63,395 nt of DNA from Sterolibacterium sp. (GCA_018062105.1 JAGOSV010000008.1:1-63395), one strand, 5' to 3'; shown: positions 27,950 to 39,926, numbered from the stretch's first letter. Program-made: numbers and translations. Notes: generated from the sequence alone by a model not told the origin.

Positions 27950-28438
27950 TCATTCGATGGTGCGCAATGTACACATCAGCTCGGCCTCACTGACCAGCTG
28001 ATCATCCACCGTGGCACGCACCTTGAACCGCCACATGCCGCGCTTGTGATAGACGATGGAAGCCTCGAGCTTCATCTGGTCACCCGGCATCACCGGCCTC
28101 TTGAAGCGTGCCCCTTCGATACCGACGAAGTAATAAACCGTGTTGTCGTTGCTGCGGTCATTCAGCGTCTTGAAGGAAAGAATCGCTGCAGTCTGCGCCA
28201 TGGACTCGATGATGAGCACGCCTGGCATCACCGGCTGATGCGGGTAATGCCCAGGGAAAAATGGCTCATTGATACTGACATTCTTGAGCGCAACGATGCG
28301 CTCACCAGGAACGCACTCCAGCACCCGATCCACCAGCAACATCGGATAACGATGCGGCAAATGCTCCAATATCTGGTTGATATCCATCGAAGTCACAGGT
28401 ACAGCTACGGCTTCGGCTCCAGTTGCGGCATCGGTCAC
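27950..28438 (-). CDS. fabZ: 3-hydroxyacyl-[acyl-carrier-protein] dehydratase FabZ
   Basis: The product is 162 residues from GTG 28438, whose start overlaps the lpxD stop (GTGA) and which has GGAGAAG upstream inside lpxD. An ATG at 28387 would give a shorter, more usual length. The hot-dog fold motifs are present: [25 protein letters not shown] with the catalytic His, and LIIESMAQ with the catalytic Glu. FabZ dehydrates 3-hydroxyacyl-ACP in fatty-acid synthesis and competes with LpxA/LpxD for the same substrate pool. The extra N-terminal residues are alanine- and valine-rich and not conserved. Confidence 0.94.
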   Translation of the reverse strand: MTDAATGAEAVAVPVTSMDINQILEHLPHRYPMLLVDRVLECVPGERIVALKNVSINEPFFPGHYPHQPVMPGVLIIESMAQTAAILSFKTLNDRSNDNTVYYFVGIEGARFKRPVMPGDQMKLEASIVYHKRGMWRFKVRATVDDQLVSEAELMCTLRTIE

Positions 28439-29502
28439 GGCTTCTTCTCCAGCGCCTGCAGGCGCGCTTCAAGGTCGCGTATTTTATCGTTCATCGCCTC
28501 CAGATGACGCAGGCGGGCAAAGTTTTTTGCCCAGTCCGCATGCGTCTGAAACGGCACCCAGCCGGTATAGGCTCCCGCCTTGAGGATGGATTTAGTGACC
28601 AGAGTATTGGTCGACACATGCACCCCATCGGCAATCTCGAGATGCCCCAGGATCATGGCCGCCCCCCCGATGGTGCAATGCCGGCCGATACGCGCACTGC
28701 CGGCAATGCCGACACAGCCGGCCAGCGCACTGTGTGCGCCAATGCGGACGTTGTGTGCCACCTGGATCTGGTTGTCGAGCTTGACACCTTCCTCGATGAC
28801 GGTGTCCTCCAGTGCACCGCGATCGATGGTGGTATTTGCTCCGATCTCGACATCATCTCCGATGACCACCCGGCCCAGTTGCGGGATTTTCAGCCAGCGC
28901 CCGCCCCCCGGCCCCAGTGAGGCATCCTTCTCACGGGCAAAACCAAAGCCATCCGCGCCGATGACGGCACCGGCATGGATCACGCAACGCGCCCCAATGA
29001 TGCAGCGCGCATAAACAGTGACGCTGCCGTGCAGCACTGTCCCTGCCCCTAGCTGCACCCCGTCGCCGATGACGCAGCCAGAGCCGATGTGCACATTTTC
29101 ACCCAGCACCACCTCACGACCAATCCGTGCTCCGGCAGCCACCGAAACGCTGGCCGGCAACGCCGAGTCGACTGTGGCAGAAGGATGAATACCGGCGGCC
29201 ACGACTTCCGGCGGGTTCAGCCACTGCGCCACCCGAGCATAGTAGCCATACGGATCGGGCGTGATGAGGCAATCCACCGGGCAGGCATCCGCCGACGCTG
29301 CATCGAGAATCACGGCCGCCGCGCGGGTAGTGGCTAGCTGGCTGCGGTATTTGGGATTGGCCAGAAAGGCAATGTCCGTCGCCCCGGCAACACTCAAGGT
29401 CGCCACCTGGCGCACCTGCCGCGCCGCATCTCCACGCAGCGTCCCGCCCAGGCGGGCAACGATGTCTGCCAGGGCGAGGCCGGCGGCCAGGGGAGGTTGC
29501 AT
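28435..29502 (-). CDS. lpxD: UDP-3-O-acylglucosamine N-acyltransferase
   Basis: The product is 355 residues from ATG 29502; a GTG directly before it is also possible. LpxD N-acylates the glucosamine of lipid A. A short N-terminal uridine-binding domain is followed by a hexapeptide beta-helix ([32 protein letters not shown]) and a C-terminal helix ending RLQALEKK. It lies between skp and fabZ in the standard order. Confidence 0.94.
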   Translation of the reverse strand: MQPPLAAGLALADIVARLGGTLRGDAARQVRQVATLSVAGATDIAFLANPKYRSQLATTRAAAVILDAASADACPVDCLITPDPYGYYARVAQWLNPPEVVAAGIHPSATVDSALPASVSVAAGARIGREVVLGENVHIGSGCVIGDGVQLGAGTVLHGSVTVYARCIIGARCVIHAGAVIGADGFGFAREKDASLGPGGGRWLKIPQLGRVVIGDDVEIGANTTIDRGALEDTVIEEGVKLDNQIQVAHNVRIGAHSALAGCVGIAGSARIGRHCTIGGAAMILGHLEIADGVHVSTNTLVTKSILKAGAYTGWVPFQTHADWAKNFARLRHLEAMNDKIRDLEARLQALEKKP

Positions 29503-29520
29503 CACGCGAACGGCTGCCGC

Positions 29521-30027
29521 TTATTTGCCGCCGCCGTCACCCAGCTGCTTGAGGACACGGTCGGTGATGTCGATACGTGGCGAAGCGTACAGCGCCTCCT
29601 GCACGATCAGGTCGAATTTCTCCGTTTCCCCGATGGCCTTGATGGCCTTGTTGACGCGTTCGAAAATGGCGGCCATTTCCTCGTTCTGGCGCAGGTTCAG
29701 GTCTTCCTTGAACTCACGCTCGCGGCGCTGGAAATCACGGCCAAGATCAGTGAACTCGCGCTCCTTATTGCGCCGCTCGGCCTCATGCAAAGTCACGGCA
29801 TTTTTTTCCATCGACTCCTGCAGGGACTGCAGTTGCTTGGCTATTTTCTGCAATTCGAGATTACGTTTCTCGAATTCTTTTTCGATCTTCTTCTTGGCTC
29901 GGGCAGCCTGCGGTGCATCCGACAATACCCGCTGAGTATTGATATAACCAATCTTGACTTCTGCCTGCACCGCACCTGCGGTCATCAAGCTCACAGCCGC
30001 CAGCGCGGCGACAAATACGATCTTCAC
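29521..30027 (-). CDS. skp: Periplasmic chaperone Skp (OmpH family)
   Basis: The product is 168 residues from GTG 30027, with GGAGA 6 bp upstream. A longer in-frame extension to 30108 lies over bamA and is rejected. A signal peptide ends GAVQA before EVKIGYINTQRVL. A long charged coiled coil (about residues 55-120, rich in Lys, Glu and Arg) forms the tentacle arms of the Skp trimer, which carries unfolded outer-membrane proteins to BamA. It sits directly downstream of bamA, as usual. Confidence 0.93.
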   Translation of the reverse strand: MKIVFVAALAAVSLMTAGAVQAEVKIGYINTQRVLSDAPQAARAKKKIEKEFEKRNLELQKIAKQLQSLQESMEKNAVTLHEAERRNKEREFTDLGRDFQRREREFKEDLNLRQNEEMAAIFERVNKAIKAIGETEKFDLIVQEALYASPRIDITDRVLKQLGDGGGK

Positions 30028-30061
30028 CTTGCTTCTCCTGAAAATGCGTCTGTAGACCCGT

Positions 30062-32380
30062 TCAGAACACGGTACCCATCTGGAATTGCAGACGCTGAAT
30101 CTTGTCATCGGGCTTTTTCTTGACCGGGTTGGCGAAGCTGAATTTCAGCGGCCCCATGGGCGAGGACCAGGTCAGGGAAATCCCGAAACTGTAACGCATC
30201 TCGCCCAGGCTCAGTTTCTGGCTTTCACCCCAGACCTGGCCGGCATCGACGAAGGCGCTCAGCCGTACCGACTTGTCCAGCCCGGAGCCTGGCATCGGGA
30301 AAAGGAACTCGGCATTACCCACCAGCCGCCGGTTACCCCCCAGACGGCTTTCATTGCCCCAGGCATCGGTAATCTTCGGCCCCAGCGAGCCGCTGTCATA
30401 ACCACGCACCGAGCCGATCCCACCAGCATAAAAATTCTTGAAGAACGGCAAGGCATGCCCTCCGTACCCACGGGCATAACCAAACTCGCCATTCAGCAGC
30501 AAGGTCATGTTGCGTGACCACGACATCGGAATGAATTCCTGATGCTGGTAGGTTGCCCGGTAATAACGCAGCGTTCCCATCTTTCCGGTGGGCAGGCTCA
30601 ATTCACCGATCAGGCGACGGGTACCGCCCTTGGTTGGATACAGCCGGCTATCGATGGTCTCCTTCAACCAGCTGGCCGTGGCCAGTGTCGTCGTGCTCGT
30701 TTCGCCAAATTGATTCACATACTGCTGATACACCGTCGGGCTGGTCGGGTACATCTCCAGCTTGGTCGAGTCAAACGACAATCCGGTGCTGATGTAATCA
30801 TCTTCCGCGATCGGCAGACCAAACCGCACCCCGCCTCCCATGGATTTCGAGCCGTAGCTGCCGATGGTATTGAGCGAGGTGGTGTCCGTCTTGCGGTCAT
30901 AAATATCGAAGCCGCGACTGATACCGTCGATGGTGTAATACGGGTCCGTGTACGACAGCGAATAGACCTTGTTTACCTTGCTCGTATTGACCTGTACCCC
31001 GACGGTCTTGCCGCTGCCAAAAAGGTTTTGCTGCTGGACAGAAGCAGACAGAACGAGCTTTTCAGAGCTCGAAAAACCGGCACCGAGCATGATGTTGCCC
31101 GTCGGTTTTTCTTTGACGTTGATATTGACATCGACCTGGTCGGTTGTCCCCGGCACGGCCGGTGTCTCCAGCGTGACATCCTCAAAATAGCCCAGACGAT
31201 CGATACGGGTGCGCGACTTGTTGATCTTCTCACCGTCGTACCAGCTGGCCTCCATTTGGCGCACTTCGCGCCGCAGCACCTCGTCACGGCTGCGCGTGTT
31301 GCCAGTGATGTTGATGTTGCGGACATACACCCGGCGGCCCGGATCGACGAACACGGTAAAGGCCACCTGACGCTTTTCCTTGTCGAGCTCCGGCGCGGCA
31401 TTGACGTTGGCGAACGCGTAGCCGTCATTCCCCAGCCGCTCACTGATGGCCTTAGTGGTTTCCGTCAGCTTTTCGCGTGAAAACACCTCACCCGGCTTGA
31501 GCGCAATCAGCTTGCGCAGCTCATCCTCGGCAACGCGCAAATCCCCCGCCAGCTTGACCGAGGACACTTCGTATTTCTGCCCCTCGTTGATATTCACCGT
31601 GATGTAGATGTCCCGTCGATCAGGGGTGATGGACACCTGGGTGGAGTCGATGGTGAATTCGAGATAGCCGCGATTGAGGTAATGGGAACGCAGGTTTTCC
31701 AGATCACCGGCCAGCTTCTGTTTGGAATACTGATCGTTCTTGGTGTACCAGGTGAACCAGCCTGGTGTGCGCAGCTCGAAGTTTTCCAGCAGTTCCTTTT
31801 CAGGAATGGCCTTGGCACCGACGATATTGATCTGGCGTATCTTGGCAATGTCGTTTTCTTCGATGTTGAAGTTGATGCCGACCCGGTTACGCTCCAGCGG
31901 CGTCACGGTCGTCGTCACATTGACCGCGTAATAGCCTCGCGCCAGATATTGGCGTTTCAGCTCCTGCTCGGCACGGTCGACTAGGGCGCGGTCAAAGATG
32001 CGCGATTCGGCCAGCCCCACTTCACGCAGCCCCTTCAGGATCTGATCCTTTTCGAAGGCCTTAAGACCGGCAAAACTCACCGAGGCAATGGCCGGACGCT
32101 CGTCGATGAGTACCACCAGCACGCCGCCTTCCGTCTCCAGCCGGACATCCTTGAAAAACCCCGTGGCAAACAGCGCCTTGATCGCCCGCGCGGCCTTTTC
32201 TTCCGTCAGGGTATCGCCGACACTGACCGGCAGATAGCTGAACACCGTACCGGCTTCGGTACGCTGCAAGCCCTCTACCCGGATGTCCTTGACGACAAAA
32301 GACTCAAAAGCAAACGCGGAAACGGGAGCGGTCGTGACAAAAAACGCCGCCACCAGCCTGGCCATCAGGTTCTTGTTCAT
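30062..32380 (-). CDS. bamA: Outer-membrane protein assembly factor BamA
   Basis: The product is 772 residues. A signal peptide (ending SAFA) is followed by five POTRA domains (about residues 25-420, beginning VKDIRVEGLQRTEAGTVFSYL) and a 16-strand barrel with the conserved VRGYDSGSLGP lid region near the C-terminus. The chain ends FQMGTVF. BamA is the core of the outer-membrane beta-barrel insertion machine. It starts 15 bp after rseP and precedes skp and the lipid A genes. Confidence 0.96.
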   Translation of the reverse strand: MNKNLMARLVAAFFVTTAPVSAFAFESFVVKDIRVEGLQRTEAGTVFSYLPVSVGDTLTEEKAARAIKALFATGFFKDVRLETEGGVLVVLIDERPAIASVSFAGLKAFEKDQILKGLREVGLAESRIFDRALVDRAEQELKRQYLARGYYAVNVTTTVTPLERNRVGINFNIEENDIAKIRQINIVGAKAIPEKELLENFELRTPGWFTWYTKNDQYSKQKLAGDLENLRSHYLNRGYLEFTIDSTQVSITPDRRDIYITVNINEGQKYEVSSVKLAGDLRVAEDELRKLIALKPGEVFSREKLTETTKAISERLGNDGYAFANVNAAPELDKEKRQVAFTVFVDPGRRVYVRNINITGNTRSRDEVLRREVRQMEASWYDGEKINKSRTRIDRLGYFEDVTLETPAVPGTTDQVDVNINVKEKPTGNIMLGAGFSSSEKLVLSASVQQQNLFGSGKTVGVQVNTSKVNKVYSLSYTDPYYTIDGISRGFDIYDRKTDTTSLNTIGSYGSKSMGGGVRFGLPIAEDDYISTGLSFDSTKLEMYPTSPTVYQQYVNQFGETSTTTLATASWLKETIDSRLYPTKGGTRRLIGELSLPTGKMGTLRYYRATYQHQEFIPMSWSRNMTLLLNGEFGYARGYGGHALPFFKNFYAGGIGSVRGYDSGSLGPKITDAWGNESRLGGNRRLVGNAEFLFPMPGSGLDKSVRLSAFVDAGQVWGESQKLSLGEMRYSFGISLTWSSPMGPLKFSFANPVKKKPDDKIQRLQFQMGTVF

Positions 32381-32395
32381 GCAAACATCCGGAAG

Positions 32396-33769
32396 CTAGG
32401 AAGAGTACACCAAGCGGTAAAAATCGTTATAGAGGGCAAAGGCCATCAGCATCAGCAACACGGCCAGACCGATTTTCTGGCCAAATTCCATCACCCTTTC
32501 CGGGAGCGGGCCGCCTTTGACGAGCTCGACAATATAATACAGCAAGTGCCCGCCATCCAATATCGGGATGGGCAGCAGATTCAGCACCCCCAGGCTGATG
32601 CTAATGAGAGCAATGAAATTCAGATAGGGTATCCAGCCCATCTGCGCACTGCGTCCGGCGTAATCGGCAATGGTCAGCGGGCCACTGAGATTCTTCCAGG
32701 ACAACGCTCCGGTTACCATGCGCCCCATCATCTTCAGGGTGAACCCGGCCGTCTCGGAGGTCTGCCGCACCGCCTTGCCCAGTGCGGCCAGCGGCCCGTA
32801 CTCCAGCCGGACGAACATCCGCTCATGCCAGGAAGCATCCTCCTGCACCGTCATGCCTAGCCGCCCGACCGGCTTGCCCTGCTCCTCGGCCGTATCCGGC
32901 ACCGCCGTCACGCTCAGAGGTTCCATACCCCGGCGCAGTTCGAGCGACAGGCGCTGCCCGGGGGCACGTCTGACGCGCTGAACGATCTCGCGCCAATCTG
33001 TCACGGGCTGCCCGTCGAGCATCCGCACCTCATCCCCTGGCCGAATACCGGCACGCTCGGCTGCCGAACCGGGCATGACCTCCCCCACCAGCGGCTTGAG
33101 CGGCGGACGAAATGGCTTCAGGCCCAGCTTGCCCAGCAAATCCTGCTCCAGGTCTTCCTGTGACAGAGTCTCGACACTGATGCGGCGCGTCTCCAGCGTC
33201 TGCCGTGCGCTCACGACCTCCAGCACCACCGGCTGATGATCCAGCGCCACGCGCGTGAATTCCCAGCGCATTTCCTGCCAGCTGCGCACCGGCTGACCAT
33301 TCACGCCCCGCACCATGTCCCCATCCTGCAACTGTGCCACCGCCGCCGCACTGCCAGCCGGCGGTGCCGCCAGCAGCGGGCGCAGTTCATCGCTGCCCTG
33401 CAGGAACAGCAGCCAGTACAGCAAAACCGCCAGCAGCAGATTGGCCAGTGGCCCCGCCGCCACGATCAGGAAACGTCGCCATACCGGCTGGTGGTTGAAC
33501 GCCCGGTGCCGCTCGGCAGCAGCCACCGGCCCTTCATGTTCATCCAGCATCTTGACGAAGCCGCCCAGGGGCACGGCCGCCAGCGCCCACTCGGTCTGGT
33601 CGGCACCAAAACGCCGCAACCACAGCACTTTGCCAAAGCCCACGGAGAAGCGCAGTACCTTGACACCACACCAGCGTGCCGCCAGGAAATGTCCCGCCTC
33701 ATGAAAGACGATCAAGATGGCCAGAGCAACGACGAAGGCCAGCGGATAAAGTATGGAATGCACACTCAT
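32396..33769 (-). CDS. rseP: Site-2 intramembrane metalloprotease RseP
   Basis: The product is 457 residues from ATG 33769, which overlaps the dxr stop by 4 bp. The zinc-binding motif HEAGH is at residues 23-27 in the first membrane helix, and the C-terminal metal-ligand motif reads [13 protein letters not shown]. Two PDZ domains lie between (about residues 120-310, e.g. [13 protein letters not shown]). RseP cleaves membrane anti-sigma factors to release the envelope-stress response. It lies between dxr and bamA, as usual. Confidence 0.95.
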   Translation of the reverse strand: MSVHSILYPLAFVVALAILIVFHEAGHFLAARWCGVKVLRFSVGFGKVLWLRRFGADQTEWALAAVPLGGFVKMLDEHEGPVAAAERHRAFNHQPVWRRFLIVAAGPLANLLLAVLLYWLLFLQGSDELRPLLAAPPAGSAAAVAQLQDGDMVRGVNGQPVRSWQEMRWEFTRVALDHQPVVLEVVSARQTLETRRISVETLSQEDLEQDLLGKLGLKPFRPPLKPLVGEVMPGSAAERAGIRPGDEVRMLDGQPVTDWREIVQRVRRAPGQRLSLELRRGMEPLSVTAVPDTAEEQGKPVGRLGMTVQEDASWHERMFVRLEYGPLAALGKAVRQTSETAGFTLKMMGRMVTGALSWKNLSGPLTIADYAGRSAQMGWIPYLNFIALISISLGVLNLLPIPILDGGHLLYYIVELVKGGPLPERVMEFGQKIGLAVLLMLMAFALYNDFYRLVYSS

Positions 33770-35007
33770 GGCATCGACCTGCCCGACATCTGCGTTGCCA
33801 CGCATTGCTGCGCCCGGCGACGTGCCTCGCCATCAACCTGCAAGACAGCCTCCAGATCAGGCAGCGGCACCACCGTCATGTGCGTCAAAACATCCTCGAT
33901 CACCGCAGCAATCCCCAGAAAAGGCAGCTGGCCGGCCAAAAAGGCCGCCACCGCCACCTCGTTGGCGGCGTTCAGCACCGCCGATGCGCTACCGCCCGCG
34001 CGCAATGCCTGATAAGCCAGTCCAAGGCAGGGAAAGCGCTGCCGGTCGGGTGCTTCAAAATCAAGCTGACCGACGCGGAACAGATCCAGCGAAGCCACCC
34101 CCGCCTCGATGCGCTCCGGATAGGCCAGAGCATGGGCAATGGGTGTGCGCATGTCGGGATTGCCAAGCTGGGCCAGCACCGAGCCATCGACATAGTCCAC
34201 CAACGAATGAATGACACTCTGCGGATGAATGACGACCTCGATGCTCTCAGCCGGCACATTGAACAGCCAGTGTGCCTCGATGACCTCGAGCCCCTTGTTC
34301 ATCATGCTGGCCGAATCGACCGAAATCTTGCGCCCCATCACCCAGTTGGGATGGGCACAGGCCTGTTCCGGGGTTACCCGAGCCAGTTGTTCCAGCGGCG
34401 TATTGCGAAATGGCCCGCCCGAAGCCGTCAGCAGGATGCGCCGTATTCCCTTGCGCTCGGGCGAGCCGTCGTAATCGGCGGGCAAGGACTGAAAAATGGC
34501 ATTATGTTCGCTGTCGATCGGTAGCAATGTGGCACCCGCCCGTCGCACTTCCGCCATGAACAACGGCCCGGCCATCACCAGGGCCTCCTTGTTGGCCAGC
34601 AGCACCCGCTTGCCAGCACGCACCGCTGCCAGCGTCGGCTCCAGGCCGGCAGCACCAACAATGGCAGCCATTACGCTGTCCACCTCGTCGTGCGCAGCAA
34701 CCTCGGCCAATGCCTGCACCCCGGCCAGGACTTCCGTGGCCAACCCGGCGGCGTGCAGTTCCTGACGCAAACTGGCCACGGCCGCCTCATCCGCATCGCC
34801 CGTGACGACGGCATAACGCGGTCGATGACGCTGACACAGCGCCGCCAGCTCACGCACCCGTGTGTGCGCCGTCAATGCAAACACCTCGAAACGCTGCGGA
34901 TGACGCGCCACCACATCGAGCGTGCTCTGGCCGATCGAACCGGTGGCACCCAGTACCGTCAAACGTTGCCTAGTGCCCGTGGCGTTCCGTGGAGAGCAGC
35001 GCGTCAT
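33766..35007 (-). CDS. dxr: 1-deoxy-D-xylulose-5-phosphate reductoisomerase
   Basis: The product is 413 residues from ATG 35007; an in-frame GTG at 35028 would overlap cdsA by 17 bp and add an unlikely extension. Dxr converts DXP to MEP with NADPH, the committed step of the non-mevalonate isoprenoid pathway; ispD and ispF are also in the window. The nucleotide-binding motif [17 protein letters not shown] is near the N-terminus, followed by the family blocks [23 protein letters not shown] and LTASGGPFR. It starts 4 bp after the cdsA stop. Confidence 0.95.
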   Translation of the reverse strand: MTRCSPRNATGTRQRLTVLGATGSIGQSTLDVVARHPQRFEVFALTAHTRVRELAALCQRHRPRYAVVTGDADEAAVASLRQELHAAGLATEVLAGVQALAEVAAHDEVDSVMAAIVGAAGLEPTLAAVRAGKRVLLANKEALVMAGPLFMAEVRRAGATLLPIDSEHNAIFQSLPADYDGSPERKGIRRILLTASGGPFRNTPLEQLARVTPEQACAHPNWVMGRKISVDSASMMNKGLEVIEAHWLFNVPAESIEVVIHPQSVIHSLVDYVDGSVLAQLGNPDMRTPIAHALAYPERIEAGVASLDLFRVGQLDFEAPDRQRFPCLGLAYQALRAGGSASAVLNAANEVAVAAFLAGQLPFLGIAAVIEDVLTHMTVVPLPDLEAVLQVDGEARRRAQQCVATQMSGRSMP

Positions 35008-35011
35008 CGCA

Positions 35012-35851
35012 TCAGAACCCGGCAACACCCGACAATGCCCCCTGCGTCACGGCCAGCGCCACCAGCGGCAGGGTCGAAGTCAGGCTGTCGATACGGTCGA
35101 GCACACCGCCATGTCCGGGTAACAAGGCACTGCTGTCCTTGACACCGGCCTGGCGCTTGGCCAGCGATTCAAACAGGTCACCGATGATGCTCACCGCCGT
35201 CAATACCAGCAGCCCCAGCAGCCAGACCAACCACTGCTGCCCGCCCAGCGTCGACCAGACCCCGGTTTCCCGAGCCAGGATCGCCGCATACAGAAGAACG
35301 CCAGCAACCGCCCCCACCGCACCTTCCCAGGTCTTGCCCGGGCTGATCGTCGGTGCCAGCTTGTGCCGTCCCAAGGTACGGCCGGCAAAATAGGCGGCAA
35401 TGTCAGCAACCCACACCAGCGCCATTGCCGCCAGCAGCAGCCACGGGCTGCGCTGGTGCAATGTGACCATGGCTGCCCAGCTGGGAACCAGCAACAACCC
35501 ACCCACCAGCCAGCCCGCCACACCGTGGCTCACACGCCACTGATAACGGAACCACAGTGGAACGAGACAGACCCAAAACATCACAGCCAGCAACCACAAT
35601 CCGGACAACAGCCCTTCGGGCAGTTTCTCAGACAGCCCTGCCGCCAGCAAGGCCAGGCACAGCCCGCCCGTCACCAGCGCATACACGATACGAATCGTCG
35701 GACTCGCCTGCAGCAACCCAGCCCACTCCCAGGCAGCCAGTGCCACGATGCCGACAAAAACCAGCGACATGAGTGGTGCAGGCAGCCAGAACAATCCGGC
35801 CAGCAATCCCGTCACCAGAAAAATGGCCGTGATGATGCGCGTACCCAGCAT
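35012..35851 (-). CDS. cdsA: Phosphatidate cytidylyltransferase
   Basis: The product is 279 residues with several transmembrane helices through the whole chain. CdsA makes CDP-diacylglycerol from phosphatidate and CTP, the precursor of all membrane phospholipids. The family signature near the C-terminus reads [18 protein letters not shown] followed by [14 protein letters not shown]. Its start overlaps the uppS stop by one base (TGATG). Confidence 0.95.
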   Translation of the reverse strand: MLGTRIITAIFLVTGLLAGLFWLPAPLMSLVFVGIVALAAWEWAGLLQASPTIRIVYALVTGGLCLALLAAGLSEKLPEGLLSGLWLLAVMFWVCLVPLWFRYQWRVSHGVAGWLVGGLLLVPSWAAMVTLHQRSPWLLLAAMALVWVADIAAYFAGRTLGRHKLAPTISPGKTWEGAVGAVAGVLLYAAILARETGVWSTLGGQQWLVWLLGLLVLTAVSIIGDLFESLAKRQAGVKDSSALLPGHGGVLDRIDSLTSTLPLVALAVTQGALSGVAGF

Positions 35852-36621
35852 CAGCTGCTCTGCCCCGATGCGCCCGTCAATTGCTCACTGGTACGACCAA
35901 AACGACGTTCGCGCTGCTGATAAGAGGCAATGGCCTCATCGAGCGCAGCCGCATCGAACTCGGGCCAGAGCCGGTCGGTGAAAAAAAACTCGCTGTATGC
36001 CAATTGCCAAAGCAGGAAATTGCTGATGCGCTGCTCCCCCCCCGTGCGGATGAACAGATCCGGTTCGGGCGCGTAAGACATGGCCAGACAAGCGGCCAGA
36101 TCATCTTCCGTCAGCGTCGCCGGCGGCATACCAGGCCGCTCGGCCAATAATCGTGATACCGCCTGCAGAATATCCCAGCGCCCGCCGTAATTGGCAGCGA
36201 TGGTCAGCACCATGCGCTCGTTGCCTGCCGTCTGCGCTTCAGCACGCTGGATCAACGCCCCCAGCTCGGATCCGAAACGGGACAGATCGCCGACAACTTT
36301 CAGACGCACGCCGTTCTCATGCAGTCGCGACACTTCATTTTCCAGTGCCGCAACAAACAGCCCCATCAGGAAGGAAACCTCGTCGGCCGGACGCCGCCAG
36401 TTCTCGGAGCTGAATGCAAACAGGGTCAGATAGCCCACACCGCGTGCCATGCACGCCTTGATGGTAGCGCGAACCGCCTCCAGCCCGGCCTTGTGGCCGG
36501 CAACCCGGGGCAGCAGGCGCTGTCTGGCCCAACGCCCGTTGCCATCCATGATGATGGCGACATGCTGGGGGACCTGGCTGACCGCCGGAATGATCTGGGT
36601 GGAACTGGAAAACAGACGCAC
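35851..36621 (-). CDS. uppS: Undecaprenyl diphosphate synthase
   Basis: The product is 256 residues. UppS elongates farnesyl diphosphate to C55 undecaprenyl diphosphate, the lipid carrier for peptidoglycan and O-antigen. The cis-prenyltransferase signature is present: [16 protein letters not shown], then [14 protein letters not shown], and a C-terminal [20 protein letters not shown]. It is coupled to cdsA through a one-base overlap. It follows frr after 129 bp that hold no visible gene. Confidence 0.95.
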   Translation of the reverse strand: MRLFSSSTQIIPAVSQVPQHVAIIMDGNGRWARQRLLPRVAGHKAGLEAVRATIKACMARGVGYLTLFAFSSENWRRPADEVSFLMGLFVAALENEVSRLHENGVRLKVVGDLSRFGSELGALIQRAEAQTAGNERMVLTIAANYGGRWDILQAVSRLLAERPGMPPATLTEDDLAACLAMSYAPEPDLFIRTGGEQRISNFLLWQLAYSEFFFTDRLWPEFDAAALDEAIASYQQRERRFGRTSEQLTGASGQSS

Positions 36622-36750
36622 GACATCGTACTCCGATGCAACTTATGACAGCGACAGAACCACCTGCTTCACGACCGGCAACCACATGGGCAAGGACATA
36701 CGGTAGCGGGTACTAAATACCCGACAATGACCCGACAATGCCACCCGGCC

Positions 36751-37320
36751 TCAAACCGCCATGAGGTCCTTTTCCTTGTCCGCCACGATCTTGTCGATCT
36801 CGACAACGGAGCGGTCGGTCAATTTCTGGATATCGTCCTGGACACGGCGCTCGTCGTCCTCGGAGACTTCCTTCTTCTTGAGGGCATCCTTGAGCTGGGT
36901 ATTGGCATCGCGTCGCAGATTGCGTATCGCCACCTTGGCACCCTCGGCTTCCTGCTTGACGATCTTGGTCAGCTCGCGCCGCCGCTCCTCGGTCAACATA
37001 GGCATCGGCACGCGGATGATTTCGCCCTGTGCCGCTGGATTCAGGCCGAGGTCCGCATCACGGATAGCCTTTTCAATCTTGGGCATCATCGGCTTTTCCC
37101 ACGGCTGCACCCCCAACGTGCGGGCATCGATCAAGGTCACATTGGCCACTTGGGAGAGCGCCACCATCGAACCGTAATACTCGACATGAACGTGATCGAG
37201 AATGCCGGTATGTGCCCGACCGGTACGCACTTTGGCCAGATCCTGCTTCAGGGCATCGATCGACTTCTGCATCTTCTGCTCGGTCTGTATTCTGAGTTCA
37301 GCGATCGAGATCACGCTCAT
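36751..37320 (-). CDS. frr: Ribosome recycling factor
   Basis: The product is 189 residues (expected about 185). RRF splits post-termination ribosomes together with EF-G. Family features are [19 protein letters not shown] near the N-terminus, [21 protein letters not shown] in the middle, and the helical C-terminus with [15 protein letters not shown]. It lies between pyrH and uppS. Confidence 0.96.
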   Translation of the reverse strand: MSVISIAELRIQTEQKMQKSIDALKQDLAKVRTGRAHTGILDHVHVEYYGSMVALSQVANVTLIDARTLGVQPWEKPMMPKIEKAIRDADLGLNPAAQGEIIRVPMPMLTEERRRELTKIVKQEAEGAKVAIRNLRRDANTQLKDALKKKEVSEDDERRVQDDIQKLTDRSVVEIDKIVADKEKDLMAV

Positions 37321-37387
37321 GTCCGACTCCCGGGAATTCGATATTGCTATCGTTGAAAAATTCAGTTTCAGATTCAGGGTTCAAGAC

Positions 37388-38113
37388 TCAGACGTGCACC
37401 AGCGTGCCCTCGTCTTCCCCCAAAACAATGCGCTTTAGCGCACCTTCCTTGAAAATGGAGAACACCACGATGGGCAGCTTCTGGTCGCGGCACAAGGCCA
37501 AGGCCGTCGCGTCCATGACCTTGAGGTCGCGGCTGATGGCCTCGTCAAAACTGATACGCTCAAAACGCTGTGCCGTCTTGTCCTTCATCGGATCGGCGGT
37601 ATACACCCCATCCACCTTGGTCGCCTTCATGACGATCTCGGCACCGATTTCAGAGCCACGCAATGCCGCCGCCGTGTCCGTGGTGAAAAAAGGATTTCCC
37701 GTCCCTGCCGCAAACACCACCACCTTGCCTTCTTCGAGGTAGCGGATAGCCTTGCCCCGGATATAGGGCTCGATGACCTGCTCAACGTTCAGCGCCGACT
37801 GCACCCGAGCATTGATACCGGCCTGGCGCATGGCATCCGACAAGGCCATGGCATTGATGACCGTAGCCAGCATGCCCATGTAATCGGCCGTAGCGCGATC
37901 CATGCCGCTGGAAGCCCCAGCCACACCCCGGAAGATGTTGCCGCCACCAATGACCACACCCACCTCGACTCCCAGGGCAGCCACCGAGCCCACCTCCGCA
38001 ACGATGCGATTGAGGGTTTCCCGGTTGATGCCATAAGCGTCATTGCCCATCAACGCCTCGCCGGACAGCTTGACGAGGATGCGTTTATAACGAGCCTTGG
38101 CGGTCGTGGTCAT
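37388..38113 (-). CDS. pyrH: UMP kinase
   Basis: The product is 241 residues. PyrH phosphorylates UMP to UDP and is regulated by GTP and UTP in bacteria. Amino-acid-kinase motifs are [14 protein letters not shown] at the N-terminus, [11 protein letters not shown], and [15 protein letters not shown]. It follows tsf after a spacer containing a tandem 8-bp repeat. Confidence 0.96.
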   Translation of the reverse strand: MTTTAKARYKRILVKLSGEALMGNDAYGINRETLNRIVAEVGSVAALGVEVGVVIGGGNIFRGVAGASSGMDRATADYMGMLATVINAMALSDAMRQAGINARVQSALNVEQVIEPYIRGKAIRYLEEGKVVVFAAGTGNPFFTTDTAAALRGSEIGAEIVMKATKVDGVYTADPMKDKTAQRFERISFDEAISRDLKVMDATALALCRDQKLPIVVFSIFKEGALKRIVLGEDEGTLVHV

Positions 38114-38127
38114 GGTCGTATCAATAC

Positions 38128-38159
38128 CGTATCGTCGTATCGTTGTATCGTTGTATCGC
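38128..38159. repeat. Tandem 8-bp repeat between tsf and pyrH
   Basis: Four head-to-tail copies of an 8-bp unit: CGTATCGT (38128-38135), CGTATCGT, TGTATCGT and TGTATCGC (ending 38159). It fills most of the 55-bp spacer between tsf (minus-strand stop at 38169) and pyrH, and overlaps no coding region. Confidence 0.9.
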
Positions 38160-38168
38160 CGCCGGATA

Positions 38169-39062
38169 TTACTTGGCCGCAGCCGCGGCCTGAGCCGCCA
38201 CTTCAGCCGCGAAGTCGGTCACTTTCTTCTCGATGCCTTCGCCGACGATGTACAGACTGAAACTCGCCACCGACGCGCTCTTGCTCTTCAGCAATTGCTC
38301 GATGGTTTGCTTGCCGTCTTCCGCCTTGACGAACACCTGGCCCAGCAAGGTGACTTCCTTCAGGAACTTCTGCACCGTGCCTTCGGCGATTTTTTCCAGC
38401 ATGTCTTCCGGCTTGCCGGCCTCACGTGCCTTCTCGATGGCGATGCGACGCTCGGTATCCTTCAACTCCTGTGGAATGTCCTTGGGATCGAGCGACTTCG
38501 GCTTGGCCGCCGCAATGTGCATTGCCAAATCCTTGCCTAGCTGCTCGTCACCACCGACAACATCGACCAGCACACCGATCTTGCTGCCACCATGGACGTA
38601 GCTGGTCAGCTTGCCCTGCGCCGCAACGCGGGCGAAACGACGAATAGTCAGGTTCTCGCCGATCTTGCCGATCAGCGCGGTACGCACCGCCTCGACCGTC
38701 TGGCCGCCAATTTCAAGTGCTGACAGCGCCGCCACATCGGCCGGATTACGGCTGGCCACCAGCTCGGCCAGATTCTTCGCCAACGCGATGAAATCATCGT
38801 TCTTGGCAACGAAGTCGGTTTCACAGTTGAGCTCGACGATGGCTGCCAGCTTGCCATCGGCCGCCAGATGCAGGCCAACCACACCTTCCGCCGTCACCCG
38901 GGCAGCCGCCTTGGTGGCCTTGTTGCCCAGCTTGACGCGCAGGATTTCCTCGGCCTTGACCAGATCGCCTCCGGCCTCCGTCAACGCCTTCTTGCACTCC
39001 ATCATCGGCGCGTCGGTCTTCTCGCGCAGTTCCTTGACCATACCTGCGGTAATTTCCGCCAT
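38169..39062 (-). CDS. tsf: Elongation factor Ts
   Basis: The product is 297 residues, the expected length. EF-Ts exchanges GDP on EF-Tu. The N-terminal UBA-like region carries [19 protein letters not shown], and the core dimerisation region shows [15 protein letters not shown]. The C-terminus ends in an alanine-rich tail. It follows rpsB after 108 bp. Confidence 0.96.
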   Translation of the reverse strand: MAEITAGMVKELREKTDAPMMECKKALTEAGGDLVKAEEILRVKLGNKATKAAARVTAEGVVGLHLAADGKLAAIVELNCETDFVAKNDDFIALAKNLAELVASRNPADVAALSALEIGGQTVEAVRTALIGKIGENLTIRRFARVAAQGKLTSYVHGGSKIGVLVDVVGGDEQLGKDLAMHIAAAKPKSLDPKDIPQELKDTERRIAIEKAREAGKPEDMLEKIAEGTVQKFLKEVTLLGQVFVKAEDGKQTIEQLLKSKSASVASFSLYIVGEGIEKKVTDFAAEVAAQAAAAAK

Positions 39063-39170
39063 TCTTCTTACTCCAGACTCAATGATTCAACGATCAATAA
39101 CAAAAAGGCCAGCCGCAGCACCGCACGATACAACGCGCCACGGCACGGCGACTGACCTCAAATGGGACAC

Positions 39171-39926
39171 TTACTCGGCCGCGCCTTCTTCCTCGACCTC
39201 GACGAACTCGTCATCACCGGCAATCGGCTGCTCCAGATCCGTCAGCGACTGGCTGCGGCCTTCGAGGATGGCATCGGCCACACCACGCGCATACAAACGG
39301 ATCGCCCGGCTGGAGTCATCGTTGCCTGGAATGATGTAATCCACCCCTTCCGGAGAATGATTGGTATCCACCACACCAACCACCGGCACACCCAGCTTGC
39401 GCGCTTCGGTCACGGCGATCTTGTGGAAGCCGACATCGATGACAAAAATCGCATCCGGCAAACCAGCCATGTCCTTGATGCCACCGATGCTCTTTTGCAA
39501 CTTTTCAAGTTCGCGACGGGTCGTCAGGGCTTCTTTCTTGGTCAGTTTGTCGAGCGAACCGTCTTCGGCCATCTGCTCAAGCTCCTTGAGGCGCTTGATC
39601 GAGGTCTTGACCGTCTTGAAATTGGTCAGCATACCCCCCAGCCAACGTTCGTCGACATAGGGCATGCCAGCGCGCTGCGCCTCTTCAGCGACGATCTCGC
39701 GCGCCTGGCGCTTGGTACCCACGAACAACACGGTACCCTTCTTGGCCGACAACTTACGGATAAAGGTCATCGCCTCCTGGTACTTGACCATGGTCTTTTC
39801 CAGATTGACGATATGAATTTTGTTGCGATGGCCGAAAATAAAAGGCGCCATCTTGGGGTTCCAGAAGCGCGTCTGGTGACCAAAATGGACACCGGCTTCC
39901 AGCATTTCACGCATGCTTGCAGACAT
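39171..39926 (-). CDS. rpsB: 30S ribosomal protein S2
   Basis: The product is 251 residues. The N-terminus [26 protein letters not shown] and the later block [20 protein letters not shown], with an acidic C-terminus, are typical of S2. It is the first gene of the rpsB-tsf unit and has a clear promoter and a long leader upstream. Confidence 0.97.
   Translation of the reverse strand: MSASMREMLEAGVHFGHQTRFWNPKMAPFIFGHRNKIHIVNLEKTMVKYQEAMTFIRKLSAKKGTVLFVGTKRQAREIVAEEAQRAGMPYVDERWLGGMLTNFKTVKTSIKRLKELEQMAEDGSLDKLTKKEALTTRRELEKLQKSIGGIKDMAGLPDAIFVIDVGFHKIAVTEARKLGVPVVGVVDTNHSPEGVDYIIPGNDDSSRAIRLYARGVADAILEGRSQSLTDLEQPIAGDDEFVEVEEEGAAE

Noticed and set aside
38128-38159. CRISPR-like array
   Set aside because: Units are 8 bp with no spacers; it is a simple tandem repeat.
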